64,000 nucleotides of DNA from the NCBI GenBank assembly GCA_032207245.1, contig CM063510.1, forward strand, positions 44,840,648 through 44,904,647, written 5' to 3'. The notes below the pieces were generated by a model. The model saw only the letters and a program-made list of their open reading frames with translations. It did no database searches and was not told where the DNA came from. Shown piece by piece: positions 41,101-51,501 of the stretch (position 1 is the stretch's first letter; each line of letters starts with the position of its first letter). Both the position numbers and the translations under genes were made by a program. The DNA is from Pardosa pseudoannulata (lineage: Eukaryota; Arthropoda; Arachnida; Araneae; Lycosidae).

Positions 41101-44100
41101 GCATGGATAGTGTGTCATCTGCTTCTAGTAGTGTGTCTCACTCTTCTTCAGCATCTGAATCTCGGAGGAACAGAGGCAGCAATCATCCTTCTATACTTAG
41201 AAAAGGTTGGTTAAACTTATATAAACAAAAATTTATTCTTAGATATTGTAAATCTTTATTTTGGCACTCCCCTGTTATCTGAATTAATACTTTTTCTCTG
41301 CCATTCATTTTCTCTCTTTTTTCTCTTTTTACTACTGTTTCAATTTTTAATGTGTTAGTATTTGTGAACTGTCTTCTCCCAATTTCCTTTTCACCCATAT
41401 AATTTTTTTCTATTTTGGTAAATTGCAGATATCTGGAAATTGTATTATTAACTTTTATTTTATATAGAAAAGAATGTTTACTTAAAGTTTTTAATAAGCT
41501 AGAGAGGAAAGAATTTAGAATTTTAAAGTAAGGATATCCCTAATCACTATAACTCCAGGTTTCATAGTGAAGCCCGCACATAGAGAAAGCTATTATTTTA
41601 CCTTGATCCAATTTTTAGGTTTTGTTGGAATTTTCTTCCATTTTCTGATGCATTATTTTCATTATATAGATTGTTAATGAGTGCATATAATTTTATACAG
41701 GCATATAATGAATAGTGATTTGTCCAAATATTTTCTGACGTGTTATTTTCATTATATAAGATTGTTAATGAGTGCATATAATTTTATATAGGCATATAAT
41801 GAATAGTGATTTGTCCAAATATTTACTTTCTTAGATAGTTTGATTGTACCTTTGTAATTAATATAATTTTCATATTTTAAATTAAAAATAAAGTAGATAA
41901 TAACAAAATTACTTTTTCAATCAGTATTTTAAAAAAAAGAAAAAACAGCTTGATGTATTTTTTTGTATTATAATTATATAATTCTAATGCAATACATTAA
42001 TGTTTATGAAGCCCAGTGGTGTTGGAGTATTGCTTCGCGCTCTCACAACACAGGCCCAAGGTTCGATCCCTTGGCTGGACAAGTTTGACTCAGCCTTTCA
42101 TCCCTACAGTGGGTAGTTGAACTGAGGACCAAGTGTGCTTGGGAACTAAACACTGAGGACTCTGCGTAAGATTGACCTCCTAACTGGAACATGCTTCGTA
42201 CCCAAGGGCCCTTGGTCACGTAAACGGAGATTGGCACCATAGGCCCTGGCCCCCTAGGGGCTGTTGCTCTGAGGAGTTTATAATTAAGTAATATGTTTGT
42301 ATCTTGAACCTAAGCTGTGATAAAACAAAATAATCAGTTTAAGGATAAGCCGTTTTGTTAGATGCAGTATCTGATATAGAAACCTTTGTTATTAGTTATA
42401 CAATTGTATACTCACAAGCAAATCTATAAATAAAATCTTATTCCAAATAATAAAGAAAGAAAAAAATCATCAGATATCTTTAAAAATTCTCTAGAATAAA
42501 GGTATGTATAGATCTAAGGTACAACAAGTTCCTTTATTGGTGTATGTGCTTACTATCATCTTATCTCACATACATCATACCAAGTTTGCTAAACTGGAAG
42601 TTATGAAAAATGTTTGAAACAACTTTTCTTATTTGCAAAATAAAGAGAATTCGAAAATATCTCAATTACACTGTACAAGTTTTACCAGAAAATTTCATGT
42701 ATTTCAAAGAAAGGGAATATTTAATTAATTATGCTTCATAATCAGTATGCCAGAATCCATTACTGGTCCATTACTGTCAGAATCTTACTGGTTTTCTCTC
42801 AAAATCACTGCTTTATTTTGGGATTGTAACTTTTAAGAGTAGTCTTCTGCAGAAATTTTTGCTATAAAGTCTTTTTGTAACCCTCCAAACAATTTTGTAG
42901 ATACCTAACATTTTTGGCTGTAGGTGATTTAAGTATGTTTAAAGTTTAAATCCTTTCATAAGGTTTTTGGTCTCTCTGTGTGTGATATAATTTAGTCTTC
43001 ATTAAAGGCTGCTATGAAAAATATTGAATTCAGGTACTGAATAATTAAAAGCTATTTTGCAGTATTTTTCAAAAACTTAAATCTGCATTAGAAGAGGTGT
43101 AAAATAACATTAAAAAGGCATAATTATTTTATTCATTCAAACTATAATTTTATTATTCATGTTTTTATTATGTCTAATAATTATTAATGAAGTTAATCTA
43201 GTTTTGTAAACTTTTATTTTGAATTATAATAATGCAGTCAGTTGTATACATTTTCCATTTAAATATATATAACTCTGTATCATTTTTGTATATGTTAATT
43301 TTAAATAGTTCAAAAAGTAGTAAGTTGTCTGGAAATTTCATATTTCTATACTTTTTGTTAGGTGAAGAAAAATTGCCTCTCGATAAGCTTGATTCTCGGA
43401 ATCTTCCTTCAGCCTCATATGATAGAGAAGATGGTGAAAGAGATCAAAATGTACGAGATGATATGTATTCATCAGAAGTGCCAGTTGATGCTCCACCTGC
43501 CTTTCCTAGTTTTCAACACCTTCTACCAGCTAATGATACTAAAAGTAAAAGCCAGCACAAACAGCAAATTAAATTAACTTTATTAAATAAAGTAAGGACT
43601 AAATATTTAACTTCTTAGTTTGAATTTTATGTTTAAAATTGCCACTTAACTCTTGTGTTTAAAGTTTGGTTTTATTTGTTTATTTTTGGCTCATTAAAAC
43701 TCATAATTTCTTTTAAAAGGCTTGCATCAAGTTTCATTGAGTTTCAACAAACAGTTTGGTTTCTGTACTTTTAATAGGACAATAGACTTAACAGTGGAGG
43801 ATTTTGATATTTCTGTGTTTTATGATTAATAAATACACATCCCAAGCATATAAAAGTTTTTAAGTTTTAAAAGTTAATGTTTTAAAATAGCATTTAAAGT
43901 TGTTTGTAATATTAATATTCAGAGTAAACAAATTTGACCTATCTTACATAAATATAGCCAGCATTCAGAGAAATCATATACTACATGTTGTAGATACAAG
44001 TTATCTTAATAAAAGACAAAATCTTCAAAGAATGCTTCATAAAGTTCATTGAATAGAGGGAAATCAAATTTGATATGCTATTAGTAAGATTCCAGGCCTA

Positions 44101-47100
44101 AAAGGTTTAAGATGTGTAATATGTAATATATACTGAACATTTCTTCATCTTCTTACTTCTTGATCATTAAAGCAGTATGTTTGATGAAATACTTAATTTT
44201 TTTTAATTGTTAGTGATTGAGTTGAGAAATATTATTTTCACTGAGGTTTCATTATTATTATTATTATTTATTATTATTATTATTTGATTAGTACTGAAAT
44301 GGATATTTTATTTTAATAAAAGAAACTTGAAACTAAACCAAGAACTTATTTGTAATTTATTTCCTGTCAATTTTACTAAATGATTTATATGTCTGTGCAT
44401 AAAAGTTAATGTATGAATCAATCTTCACTTTTTCATTTATTCTTATTTCAGCCTTCCTCTTCTAAGGCAACATCATTCCCTAAAAAAGAACTTGACCGAT
44501 CAAAATTGCTAGTTGAGCAGAAAAGTAAGTTTCTTTTTAAATATTATTTATTGTGAAATATTCAGTTTACCACAATAATGCAAGCCTAAATACTACTGTA
44601 GTACATATTTAAATGTCATGTAAAAATCATTATAAGCCAATAACTGTTTTGAAACAGTAAAATGGGCTATCTTCATATTTTAATGGAGTACATTAGCGAA
44701 ATATCTTGAAAATTTAAGTTAATTAAAAATGTTTGCTTTTCCAAACAAACCATTTTGGAGCATACGGAGGAAGAAGTGCTCCTTTATAACTACACTTTTA
44801 ATAACAAATTACTACTTTTAAAGTACCTTCCTGATAATCTAGTGCTCTTTTCGTCATCCTTAACTGTACTTTTGATCAAAAAAAAAAAAGGAAAATCTTA
44901 ATTTTTATTTTTTAAAAATGATAAAAATCCAATTTCTTTTTCTCTAAATTTAGATTCTCAGTTCTTCATCTTCAAAGAGGCATTAAGAGAAAATATTGGG
45001 ATGTATATATAAAATATGGATTTTCCGATATTAATGAGACTCCTAAGCCCTAGTATATAGTGTGTGGGGCTGTGCTTTCAAAATGATGTATGAAAGCTTT
45101 GTTTCTTTTATGGCATCTACATACAAAGCATACAGATTACAAGAATTTAACGTTTAAAAGAGTAAAAGAATGTGTCTATTTTATCATCTTACATTCTACC
45201 TACTATTAAGAATAATGAATGTGTAGTAGCTGTTGTCATATTAATACCAATCAAATATGAAAAAAAATAATTTTATTTTGTATAAAGAATACGATTAGTC
45301 TTATGATTGACCAAAAAATTAATTATATTTATCTTTCAAACAATGCAGTATTAAGAAGAATTCATGATATGTCTGAAGATATTGAGGAAACAGTGATAGA
45401 GGGAATAAAAAGAATTAAATTTTTCTCAATTGAAGTATATGAGACCACAGGTGTAACAATTATGTAATGCTTGTTATTGTTAGGTGCATTATAGACAATG
45501 AATTGGATGAAAATTTTTTACTTTTTTATTTTCACTCCATATGCACCATGAGTGAAGAAATATTTAAAGCTATTGATGATTATTTTATATTGAAAGGTAT
45601 TAGTCAGTCAAGCTGTTGTGGATTGTGTACTTATTGTGCCAAGTTAATGTCAGGTTTATATATTGGTCTACACTGACGTGTGTAAAATGTATCTCTTAAT
45701 GTAATTTGAAACCACTGCTGCATCTATAGACAAAATCTAGTAAAAAAAAAAAATACAAAAGTTATGTGTGAAGACTTGATGAGTCTTCACACTTCTCTAC
45801 TCTTTCATACAGAAATAAGATGGCTGTCTTGTGGTAAGATACTAACCGGAATGCTTAGAAATGAAGCACATCATTTAAAAAAAAAAAAAAAAAAAAAACA
45901 ATCCTTTTGATCTTTCTTTGAAATTGTACGATTTTAATTGACTTCAGATACTTGTTTATTTATCTGATTATTTTTGGAAATAAATAACTTAAATTTGACA
46001 TTTAAAAAGAACTCAATAACAACCTTTAATGTTAATGATAAAAATGAAAGTATGTTTAAGAAATAAATTTTTGGGAACAGTGTATCAAAAACATTCAGAA
46101 GTATTCAAAACTCTACTTATTTTTTGTTTGAAAATAAGGTTAGTCTGTCTTAAGATATATGAGAAATAGTAGCACATTTAACAGGATTAAAATTGTCTTT
46201 CATGGAATATTTTCCAAAACTCAAATACTAATTAAATTTCAAATCTCTTTTATGAAGAAAATTTATAAAAAGCTCTATCCATTATCAATAAAAAATAAAG
46301 AAAATTTTATAGAATTATCACACTACAAAATTTTACAAGTAGTGATGACAATTTTTTGTTAAGCATTGATAAAGAAACAATTTTCTGAGAAAGCTCTTAA
46401 ATTATTATTACCAATTACTAGTACAAAATTAGTAGAAAGAGCTTTTTCTTCATATATATATATATATATATTTTTAAGAAATAAATATCGAAACAGATTT
46501 GAATACAGCTGTAGACTTAAGGGTATGCCTTACATCTCTTAAACCAAATTTCAGAAAATTTCGTTCTTTTAAACAAGCACAAAGATCGCATTAAATTTAT
46601 TTTATTTAATATTTGATTATGATTAGAAAAAAATTGGTTTATAATAATTTTGTGTTTTTATTAAAACTATTTATTAGTAAATGAAATATGACAAAAATAA
46701 ATAGGAAACCTTTAGTAAACACATACATATATATACGTTACAGTGAGTTTATAATTCAGTATGACATTTTAGGTGTGTTTCAAGGTTATTTTGTCTCATG
46801 TGATGTGAATAATACTTGGGTACCTTGTAAAAACTAATGCAAATAAATAATCACACTCCCAAAAACAAATTTCATGAAATACAATCATTTTTACAAAGTG
46901 GTACAATTTAGCCTAATATACATTCAAGTGTTATACGAACCCAAAAAAGGTTAGGAAATGCTGTATTAATATATCAATGAACCATTTGAAACCATAATTG
47001 AAAATCCCAGTATTATATCATCTAGTAATATTTAAAAATGCTGCCATAATGTTCTAAAATTGAGGTGCATATACACATTGTTGGACCTCAGTAGCCAATC

Positions 47101-47476
47101 TTGCTTTTATTGAGTATTTACTATACTGTGCTGTGGGGGAACTCTTGGATGTATATATGCAACTAAAACTCCCAGCAAAATAGAACAATAGTAAAAAGCA
47201 ATCATAATTCTTCTTTTTTTCATATATATGTATATATCATAGATTTTAGTTGATCAACTCTTTTTTTTTTTCTCCCTAGTTGACTCATCAAAGCAAGATA
47301 TATCGAATTACTCATCTGGCAATAAACGACCTCTTTCACCTACATTATCGGCTGTAAATACAAAATCAAATGCAGCAGCACCTAAAAAATCTGCTAGTTC
47401 TCGTAGGGATGAACTTTTAAAGCAATTGAAGGCTGTAGAAGATGCAATTGCCCGTAAAAGGGCAAAGTTTTGTTGA
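24912..47476 (+). CDS. ZC3H18: ZC3H18-like CCCH zinc-finger protein (16 coding exons, complete)
   Basis: In animals ZC3H18 (NHN1) is a nuclear protein that bridges the cap-binding complex/ARS2 and the NEXT complex, steering short or unstable transcripts to the exosome. The exons listed below join into 2205 nt (734 residues plus TGA), with every junction AG/GT and in phase. Layout: acidic, Lys/Glu-rich N-terminus (1-170); CCCH finger C174-x7-C182-x5-C188-x3-H192; conserved ESAWERGLREAKE (257-269); a charged region; VDPWRRSKTP (about 414-423); an RS-rich region (about 420-565); QIKLTLLNK (637-645); and a C-terminal helix with LLKQLKAVEDAIARKRAK. The last four conserved blocks match my knowledge of vertebrate ZC3H18. 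It is shorter than human ZC3H18 (about 950 residues). The ATG at 24912 has an in-frame TGA at 24906, and A at -3. The transcription start and any 5' UTR exons are unknown. Confidence 0.92.
25119..25174. repeat. (GT)n(AT)n microsatellite in intron 1
   Basis: GT units run into about 38 bp of AT. Further poly(T) tracts in intron 1 lie at about 25750-25771 and 26038-26056. Confidence 0.95.
27451..27629 (+). CDS. ZC3H18: ZC3H18-like exon 2
   Basis: Residues 39-98, acidic (LDYEEEVCYEDKEKK). The acceptor is TAGCAG, a tandem NAGNAG site: using the first AG (exon from 27448) adds one alanine without changing the frame. Confidence 0.85.
27878..27997 (+). CDS. ZC3H18: ZC3H18-like exon 3 (acidic)
   Basis: Phase 0-0, residues 99-138, with an Asp run (ENEELDDDDDDQKK) and NDEEGEMNDTEP. 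Acceptor tatacag, donor GAG|gtatgt. Confidence 0.88.
29722..29763 (+). CDS. ZC3H18: ZC3H18-like exon 4 (42-nt acidic micro-exon)
   Basis: Phase 0-0, 14 residues DSVEEGEDEGEISD between ctcttttag and GAT|gtaaga. It repeats the DxxEEGE pattern that opens exon 5. Confidence 0.85.
30625..30867 (+). CDS. ZC3H18: ZC3H18-like exon 5 (CCCH zinc finger)
   Basis: Phase 0-0, residues 153-233. It contains the single finger ICRFYGRGQCFYGNACRFLH, then a Gly/Pro/Tyr-rich stretch (RYSPGYGYGPGN). CCCH fingers of this spacing usually bind RNA or RNA-bound partners. Confidence 0.93.
30948..31055 (+). CDS. ZC3H18: ZC3H18-like exon 6
   Basis: Phase 0-0, residues 234-269. Ends in the family-conserved ESAWERGLREAKE. 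It is only 80 nt from exon 5, the shortest intron in the gene. Confidence 0.93.
32628..32794 (+). CDS. ZC3H18: ZC3H18-like exon 7
   Basis: Residues 270-324 plus two nt (phase 2 out). A Lys/Glu-rich segment with KRKEEEPDFDKKKLNLSIH and YDKENEYFFS, the stretch that follows the WERGLR block in ZC3H18 proteins. Confidence 0.9.
34900..35023 (+). CDS. ZC3H18: ZC3H18-like exon 8
   Basis: Residues 325-366, phase 0 out, rich in Arg, Glu and Tyr (GGRYENFEIRYTREDVQR). The acceptor is tttttaaag and the donor AGA|gtgagt. Confidence 0.85.
35500..36193. mobile_element. 694-bp DNA transposon with CAGGCTTGCAA ends and 6-bp TATTGG target duplication
   Basis: Ends CAGGCTTGCAA / TTGCAAGCCTG are perfect 11-bp inverted repeats. 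TATTGG flanks both sides (35494-35499 and 36194-36199). Just inside the ends are repeated GTCACTTTT(C/T) units, several at the left (35515-35605) and some at the right (36125-36160), all in the same orientation. No transposase frame was seen. It sits in intron 8 of the ZC3H18-like gene. CAG ends suggest hAT, but hAT normally makes 8-bp duplications. Confidence 0.78.
36390..36980. repeat. Dispersed repeat shared with 53630-54230
   Basis: Blocks in the same order and direction as in the 53.6-54.2 kb region: a poly(T) tract, GTGCTCCAAGATCAAAAGCC, AGCCATAA, GTTTTCTGGAGTTCGGCTC, TGCAAATAACTTAC. It lies in intron 8, shortly after the 694-bp element. No coding was recognised. Confidence 0.6.
37594..37646 (+). 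CDS. ZC3H18: ZC3H18-like exon 9
   Basis: Residues 367-383 plus two nt: DRRARDRSRGRMSSERE. Acceptor ctttttttag-type, donor CG|gtataa. Confidence 0.82.
37856..37960 (+). CDS. ZC3H18: ZC3H18-like exon 10
   Basis: Residues 384-418 plus two nt, ending FEYVDPWRR; DPWRRSKxP across the next junction is a conserved ZC3H18 block. The donor AG|gtttgt is weak. Confidence 0.9.
38149..38193. repeat. Long poly(T) tract in intron 10
   Basis: An uninterrupted T run of about 43-45 nt. Similar but shorter T or A runs lie at about 28852, 31478, 32060, 34288 (A), 36404 and 45879 (A). Confidence 0.95.
38962..39042 (+). CDS. ZC3H18: ZC3H18-like exon 11 (RS region)
   Basis: Phase 2-2. SKTPKARRTRSRSGSYSSVS: start of the serine/arginine-rich region, probably phosphorylated. 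Confidence 0.9.
39128..39313 (+). CDS. ZC3H18: ZC3H18-like exon 12 (RS region)
   Basis: Phase 2-2. It opens SSRSSCSYSRSSSRSTGASS and ends with a Lys/Pro-rich stretch (PMIKKKPANRPSTAR). It is separated from exon 11 by an 85-nt intron. Confidence 0.9.
39583..39950. mobile_element. hAT-type MITE in intron 12
   Basis: The left end CAGTGGTTCTGAAACTTTTT and right end (read inverted, AAGTACGGTTTTTCAAACT) are imperfect inverted repeats of the CAGtGgTTCTcAAACttt type found at hAT ends. AGAACCC/GGTTC blocks repeat inside. No intact target duplication was found. Confidence 0.6.
41024..41205 (+). CDS. ZC3H18: ZC3H18-like exon 13 (RS region)
   Basis: Phase 2 in, 1 out. SSSSRSRSVSRTPSASRSRS, then SMDSVSSASSSVSHSSSASE. 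Donor G|gttggt is non-canonical at +3/+4 but keeps the frame into exon 14. Confidence 0.87.
41641..41821. repeat. Tandem duplication of a ~90-bp unit in intron 13
   Basis: 41641-41730 and 41731-41821 are nearly identical, for example GTTAATGAGTGCATATAATT and GGCATATAATGAATAGTG in both. Only a few substitutions and one inserted A separate them, so the duplication is recent. Confidence 0.9.
42009..42285 (+). mobile_element. tRNA-derived SINE, copy 2
   Basis: B box GGTTCGATCCC near the head. The body matches copy 1 (11898-12175) and includes GCCTTTCATCCCTACAGTGG, GAGGACCAAGTGTGCTTGGG and GGAGATTGGCACCATAGG. It is better preserved than copy 1 and is in the sense direction in intron 13. Confidence 0.78.
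43362..43591 (+). CDS. ZC3H18: ZC3H18-like exon 14
   Basis: Residues 569-645, phase 0 out. It ends with QHKQQIKLTLLNK; the IKLTLLNK core is conserved in ZC3H18 proteins. Confidence 0.9.
44248..44284. repeat. (ATT)n microsatellite
   Basis: About 36 bp of ATT units in intron 14. Confidence 0.9.
44452..44524 (+). CDS. ZC3H18: ZC3H18-like exon 15
   Basis: Residues 646-669, PSSSKATSFPKKELDRSKLL..., acceptor cttatttcag and donor A|gtaagt. Confidence 0.85.
45341..46963 (+). mobile_element. ZBED5-like hAT transposon relic in intron 15
   Basis: Broken plus-strand frames keep the order of a ZBED5/SCAND3-type hAT transposase. First comes LRRIHDMSEDIEETVIEGIK with FSIEVYETTGVT (45350-45465), where relatives have DExTD. 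Then TMSEEIFKAIDDYFILKGIS and CCGLCTYCAKLMSG (45545-45655). Last comes the C-terminal KALKLLLPITSTKLVERAFS (about 46395-46450) and FKQAQRS (about 46570). A hAT-like right end, CCAAAAAAGGTTAGGAAATG, closes at 46963. It has frameshifts, stops and an inserted AT tract. No left end was found. Confidence 0.72.
47280..47476 (+). CDS. ZC3H18: ZC3H18-like exon 16 (C-terminus and stop)
   Basis: Residues 670-734, stop TGA 47474-47476. The end RRDELLKQLKAVEDAIARKR is a charged helix highly conserved at the C-terminus of ZC3H18 proteins. Acceptor tctccctag after a long pyrimidine tract. Confidence 0.93.
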
Positions 47477-50400
47477 GTAATGTGTTTTTGTAAATTAATT
47501 TTCATTTTTTAATGTTTTTTAAATGTGACAGAAAAGTTGTGAAGTGTTCATGCAGTATTTCTCTAGGAATTACAATTGCTAAAAAAGGATCATTTTTCAT
47601 AGTTAGGTGCCTCTTTTTGTTTTGTTTAGGGAAAGGGTTATTTCATGTCAAATCAACCAAGTAGTGAGCTTTTTCTTTATGGATTTCAAAAGAAATTACT
47701 GTTGACATGTTCATAGTCAAGCAAGGGAAATTAAAATGTTAATCCTTCATTCATATTTGTTTCAAAAGTTAATTTTGTTCAACATAACATCATGAATTTC
47801 ATTTTCCATTTACAGCATTTAAAAAAATCATTTTACCGTTATTAAATCATTGTGAATAGAAATTCAAGTAATATTAAATACTGCGAATTTCACTAAACTC
47901 ATCTTTCAATAGAACAAAGACAACTGAAAAGCATTCATATTAAGATGTGCATCTATTATATAAATTAATGAATCAATCCTGCTGTAAATTATCTTTATAA
48001 TTTTTCTTTTGGTTTGAAATAATTTACAATATATCATTAAAATGTTGAATAAAATAATTTTCATTATCATTATTTTGTTCTAAACAAAATTTGTAGAGGA
48101 AAATGTAAAACTGTAGGAATGACTAAAATTCAATAAACTAATTATTACAAATATTTTCTTTTAACAGCTTTAAGTATTCTGATTAATATAGATGCAGAAA
48201 TTCGATCAGTCATTACACTCTTCTCTCATACATGTTAATTTAATCATTCTTATTTTTGACATATAGTTAGAAATGTTTGCTTAAAATAATGTTGTTTAAA
48301 AATGAGTGGAAATATTTTTAATCAATTTTCTATATATTTTATCTTTGTAATAGATATAATGAAACTCCATGACCTTAATTACTGTCAAAATGTTTCTTTT
48401 TGTACTTTCATTTTATGTTATTAACAACCTAGTGCTTATTATCAAGTTCCTCTGTGATGGGTAGATTTACTATAACAGTTTCCCCCTATAAACAAAATTT
48501 ATTTTACTTTGTGTGCATATGTGTGTGTATATATCTATATATAAAATAAGTTTAAATTTACAGCACTTCTGTAAAAAAAATTTCATGAATGTGTCTTGTT
48601 GTGGTTACCAAATTACCTGTTGGGTAAATTTGCATGACTTTTCCTAAAACTAAAGCACAATAATTTTCTTTTATCATTGATTTTAAGGAATTCTATTTTT
48701 GATCCAACTCTTTATTTTGATGGGCTTATCTTAAACTAGCTATGATTGTTGATTTGCCATACTATAATCCCTAATTTTGTTTTATTTGTATGTAGACTTA
48801 ATAGTTTAATCATGGGACTCACTTTAAAAAATTATTTGTTATATATTTATTGCGATTGTTACTGATACTATGAAATATACCTCATCCCTTTTTTAATGAC
48901 CATTTCTAATTTTATTTTGTGCATTATTTATACGTAACCTAAAATATTCTTCTGCATTATTCACTGTAAGTTTGTGTTTTAAAAAGGATAAAGTTCCTTC
49001 ATGCCATCTAATAAAATAGTCTGTTGCTTTTTGTTGTACCTCAATTAACTTCATGTAACTTTTTAAGTTTTCATGTCTGTACTTTATTTTTATATCTTTT
49101 ACACCACTATCATTATTATTGAAAAAAGTTAATGGAAAAACATGCTTTTCATTTATTTGTGTTCATGGACTTCAGACTTCACTGTTGAATTTTGTGGAAT
49201 AAAAACATTATCTGTTTCTCTCTTTTTAATTTCCAGTGCTTGAAATTTCTCCTTTTTTTCCTCATTCATAAAATTTATGTTCTTGGTTTTTATAATGAAA
49301 AACCTTGCAAGAAGGAAGATATATATATTGTTTTTCACTAAGAAAAGAGGTGTTCAAAAGAGTGAACACATTTCTAAATCACTTTTTTTTTTTTTCTGAA
49401 AAACTGAAAGAATTTGAATGATAATTTTTTTTTTTTTTTTTTTTTTTTAATTAAGAATTTTATAAACTTCTTGTGTGTGTGTGTGTGAAATGTATAGCAA
49501 ATTAGAATTGTATATAATATTTGGAAAAGATTGTTTCTTTTCATTTTATAACACCATGTTCATGACATTTGACTGGAGAATCTATATAAATGTTGTAAAT
49601 TATTGATTTCTTTTTTCTATTGTAATATTTTCATAAAGTAATCCTATTTCTTTTCAAATTTAATAGTTGTATATCTGATTCTTAATTATAAAATAAAAAT
49701 AAATTTTAAGGTCCAAAAATTAGCAGATATTTCACAGGATAAAAATATACTGAATAAAGCATTGATTATGAAATAATTTCCATCTGATATCATTATTTCT
49801 TTAAATGTGAACTGAGAAGTTCCTGCAGTGTTTATGTTACTTTTGCTCATTCTCTGTCAGTAACACTTAATTCATGCATTTAGAAGGATCAAGCTAAGGA
49901 TAAAACAGATTATTTTATTTTAAAATAAATTATGGTTATGTTGGTTAGTTTTAAGTTAAAATATCATTATGTATATATATTTAGGCATGATAATTAAGGA
50001 GAGAAAAAACCAGCATTTATTTACTTGCCAGGACTAGACTCAACAATTGAATCTAGTCTCAAGCCTACATTAAATTTACCACACTCAAAAAATAGTTATG
50101 CCAAAAAGTCTATAAAGAAAATTTCTATTCCATCAAATATAAAGTCTCAGGCTGCATTGTATGCATGTCTTTACATCACCACATTTACCACTAAACTACT
50201 GCAAACTTTGTCATCCAAGAGTGAGAACATACTATTTTTCATGAGAAATTAGCTTAGCATTTCTGGATGCTAAGAAAATACCACATATTTATAAAAAATG
50301 GTGCTAGCCATTTTAAAGTCTAAATGAGTAAATAAGATCTCATGAGAACCATATTGAAATATGGAAAGAATTACAGTTAATGATTTTGTTCATGGGAAAC

Positions 50401-50508
50401 TAAAGTAATTGTACTCTCTGAATTGGGTTTCTTTTGTTTCAATGTAGGATTAAATCAGGATAAACAATTTAATTATTTATTATGATAATTTTTAATACAC
50501 ATATACCG
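47477..50508. other. 3' UTR and flank of the ZC3H18-like gene
   Basis: AATAAA at 48048-48053 and 48132-48137 are poly(A)-signal candidates. The rest is AT-rich with T runs at about 49381-49395 and 49424-49448 and a short (GT)n at about 49473. No further gene was recognised. Confidence 0.45.
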
Positions 50509-50510
50509 GG

Positions 50511-51500
50511 TGCCCATAATTAAACTGACAGTGCTCACAGTGTTTGTTCTGTTGCATGATCTATTTGTGAGAATGTCGGCACATTTTGTAGGAAGATTAA
50601 ACAAGACGGGGGACGAAGGATTCTACAAAAAAAAAAACCAAATTATTCCAAAAGTCACTCCTGTACACAGCTGATCTTGTACGGATAGAAGTTGATAATC
50701 TTTCGTAAGATTTTCCATATGGTACTGTAAGGCATATCCATATTCCGAGCTACTCCACGAGTGCTAGAGGTGGCAGCAATATTGTCAGGTCCTCTGTCAA
50801 CAATTGATGGGGCAACTGCTTCGATTGTATCCTGTGGTACAGGTTTTCGTCCTCTGCCTGACTGAACCTTCAGAGAACCTGTTTTCTCAAACGTCGCAAC
50901 CATTGCTTTTAGCCCATTAACTGACACAGGACCGTTACCTTTACTCATTTTTTTGTGCGTTCTAAAAGCACGAAGAGTAGTTGACGTGTTGCACTGGTTG
51001 AGGTAAAAGAATTTGACCAGTAACGCACATTCGACTAAAGAAGGAGACGTTGCACATAAACTTTCAATCCGATTGATTCAAAACATATCACATTGCCTTT
51101 TAAAATCCAAGCAGCTGGCACTGTGCCAATGGGTGTAACATGAAATTTGAATAAAGAACTTCTGCTGCTGCTCAGCGTACGTGATATTGCAGATCACGAG
51201 ACTGTATGGGTGTTTATGTAGATTTTACACTTTAAGTGTTGCCATATTGCGCTTGAACTAAATCAGAAAATGTGCATAATAAAAGGTAATTTTATTCCAT
51301 ATTAATTTGCATTTGTTAACACACTATTTTCTATAACACAGCGCCAAATATTCCCCTAGCAGTGACTTTTGGAACTAATTTGTTTTCTCGCGAAATCCTT
51401 TGTCCCCCATCTTGTTTAATCTTCCTACAAAATGTGGTGTCATTCTTGCAAATAGATCACGCTACAGAACACTGAGCACTGTCAGTTTAATTATGGCCAC
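50511..51500 (-). mobile_element. Deleted DNA transposon with ~150-bp inverted ends and a helix-turn-helix fragment
   Basis: Inverted arms at 50511-50662 and 51357-51500 match closely (for example AGGAAGATTAAACAAGA and CCAAAAGTCACT in both). The minus strand 50948-50655 encodes 97 residues: KGNGPVSVNGLKAMVATFEK, the basic SGRGRKPVPQ and YSTIWKILRKI, which resembles the N-terminal DUF4817-type helix-turn-helix of arthropod mariner-like transposases. The frame stops at VQE inside the arm and there is no DDE domain, so the element is non-autonomous. Confidence 0.82.
50655..50948 (-). pseudogene. Truncated transposase (DNA-binding domain only)
   Basis: The frame starts ATG at 50948 and ends TGA, with 97 codons. 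It keeps the whole helix-turn-helix region and ends where relatives continue into the catalytic domain. If expressed it could bind element ends without cutting. This is inference. Confidence 0.65.
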
Positions 51501-51501
51501 T

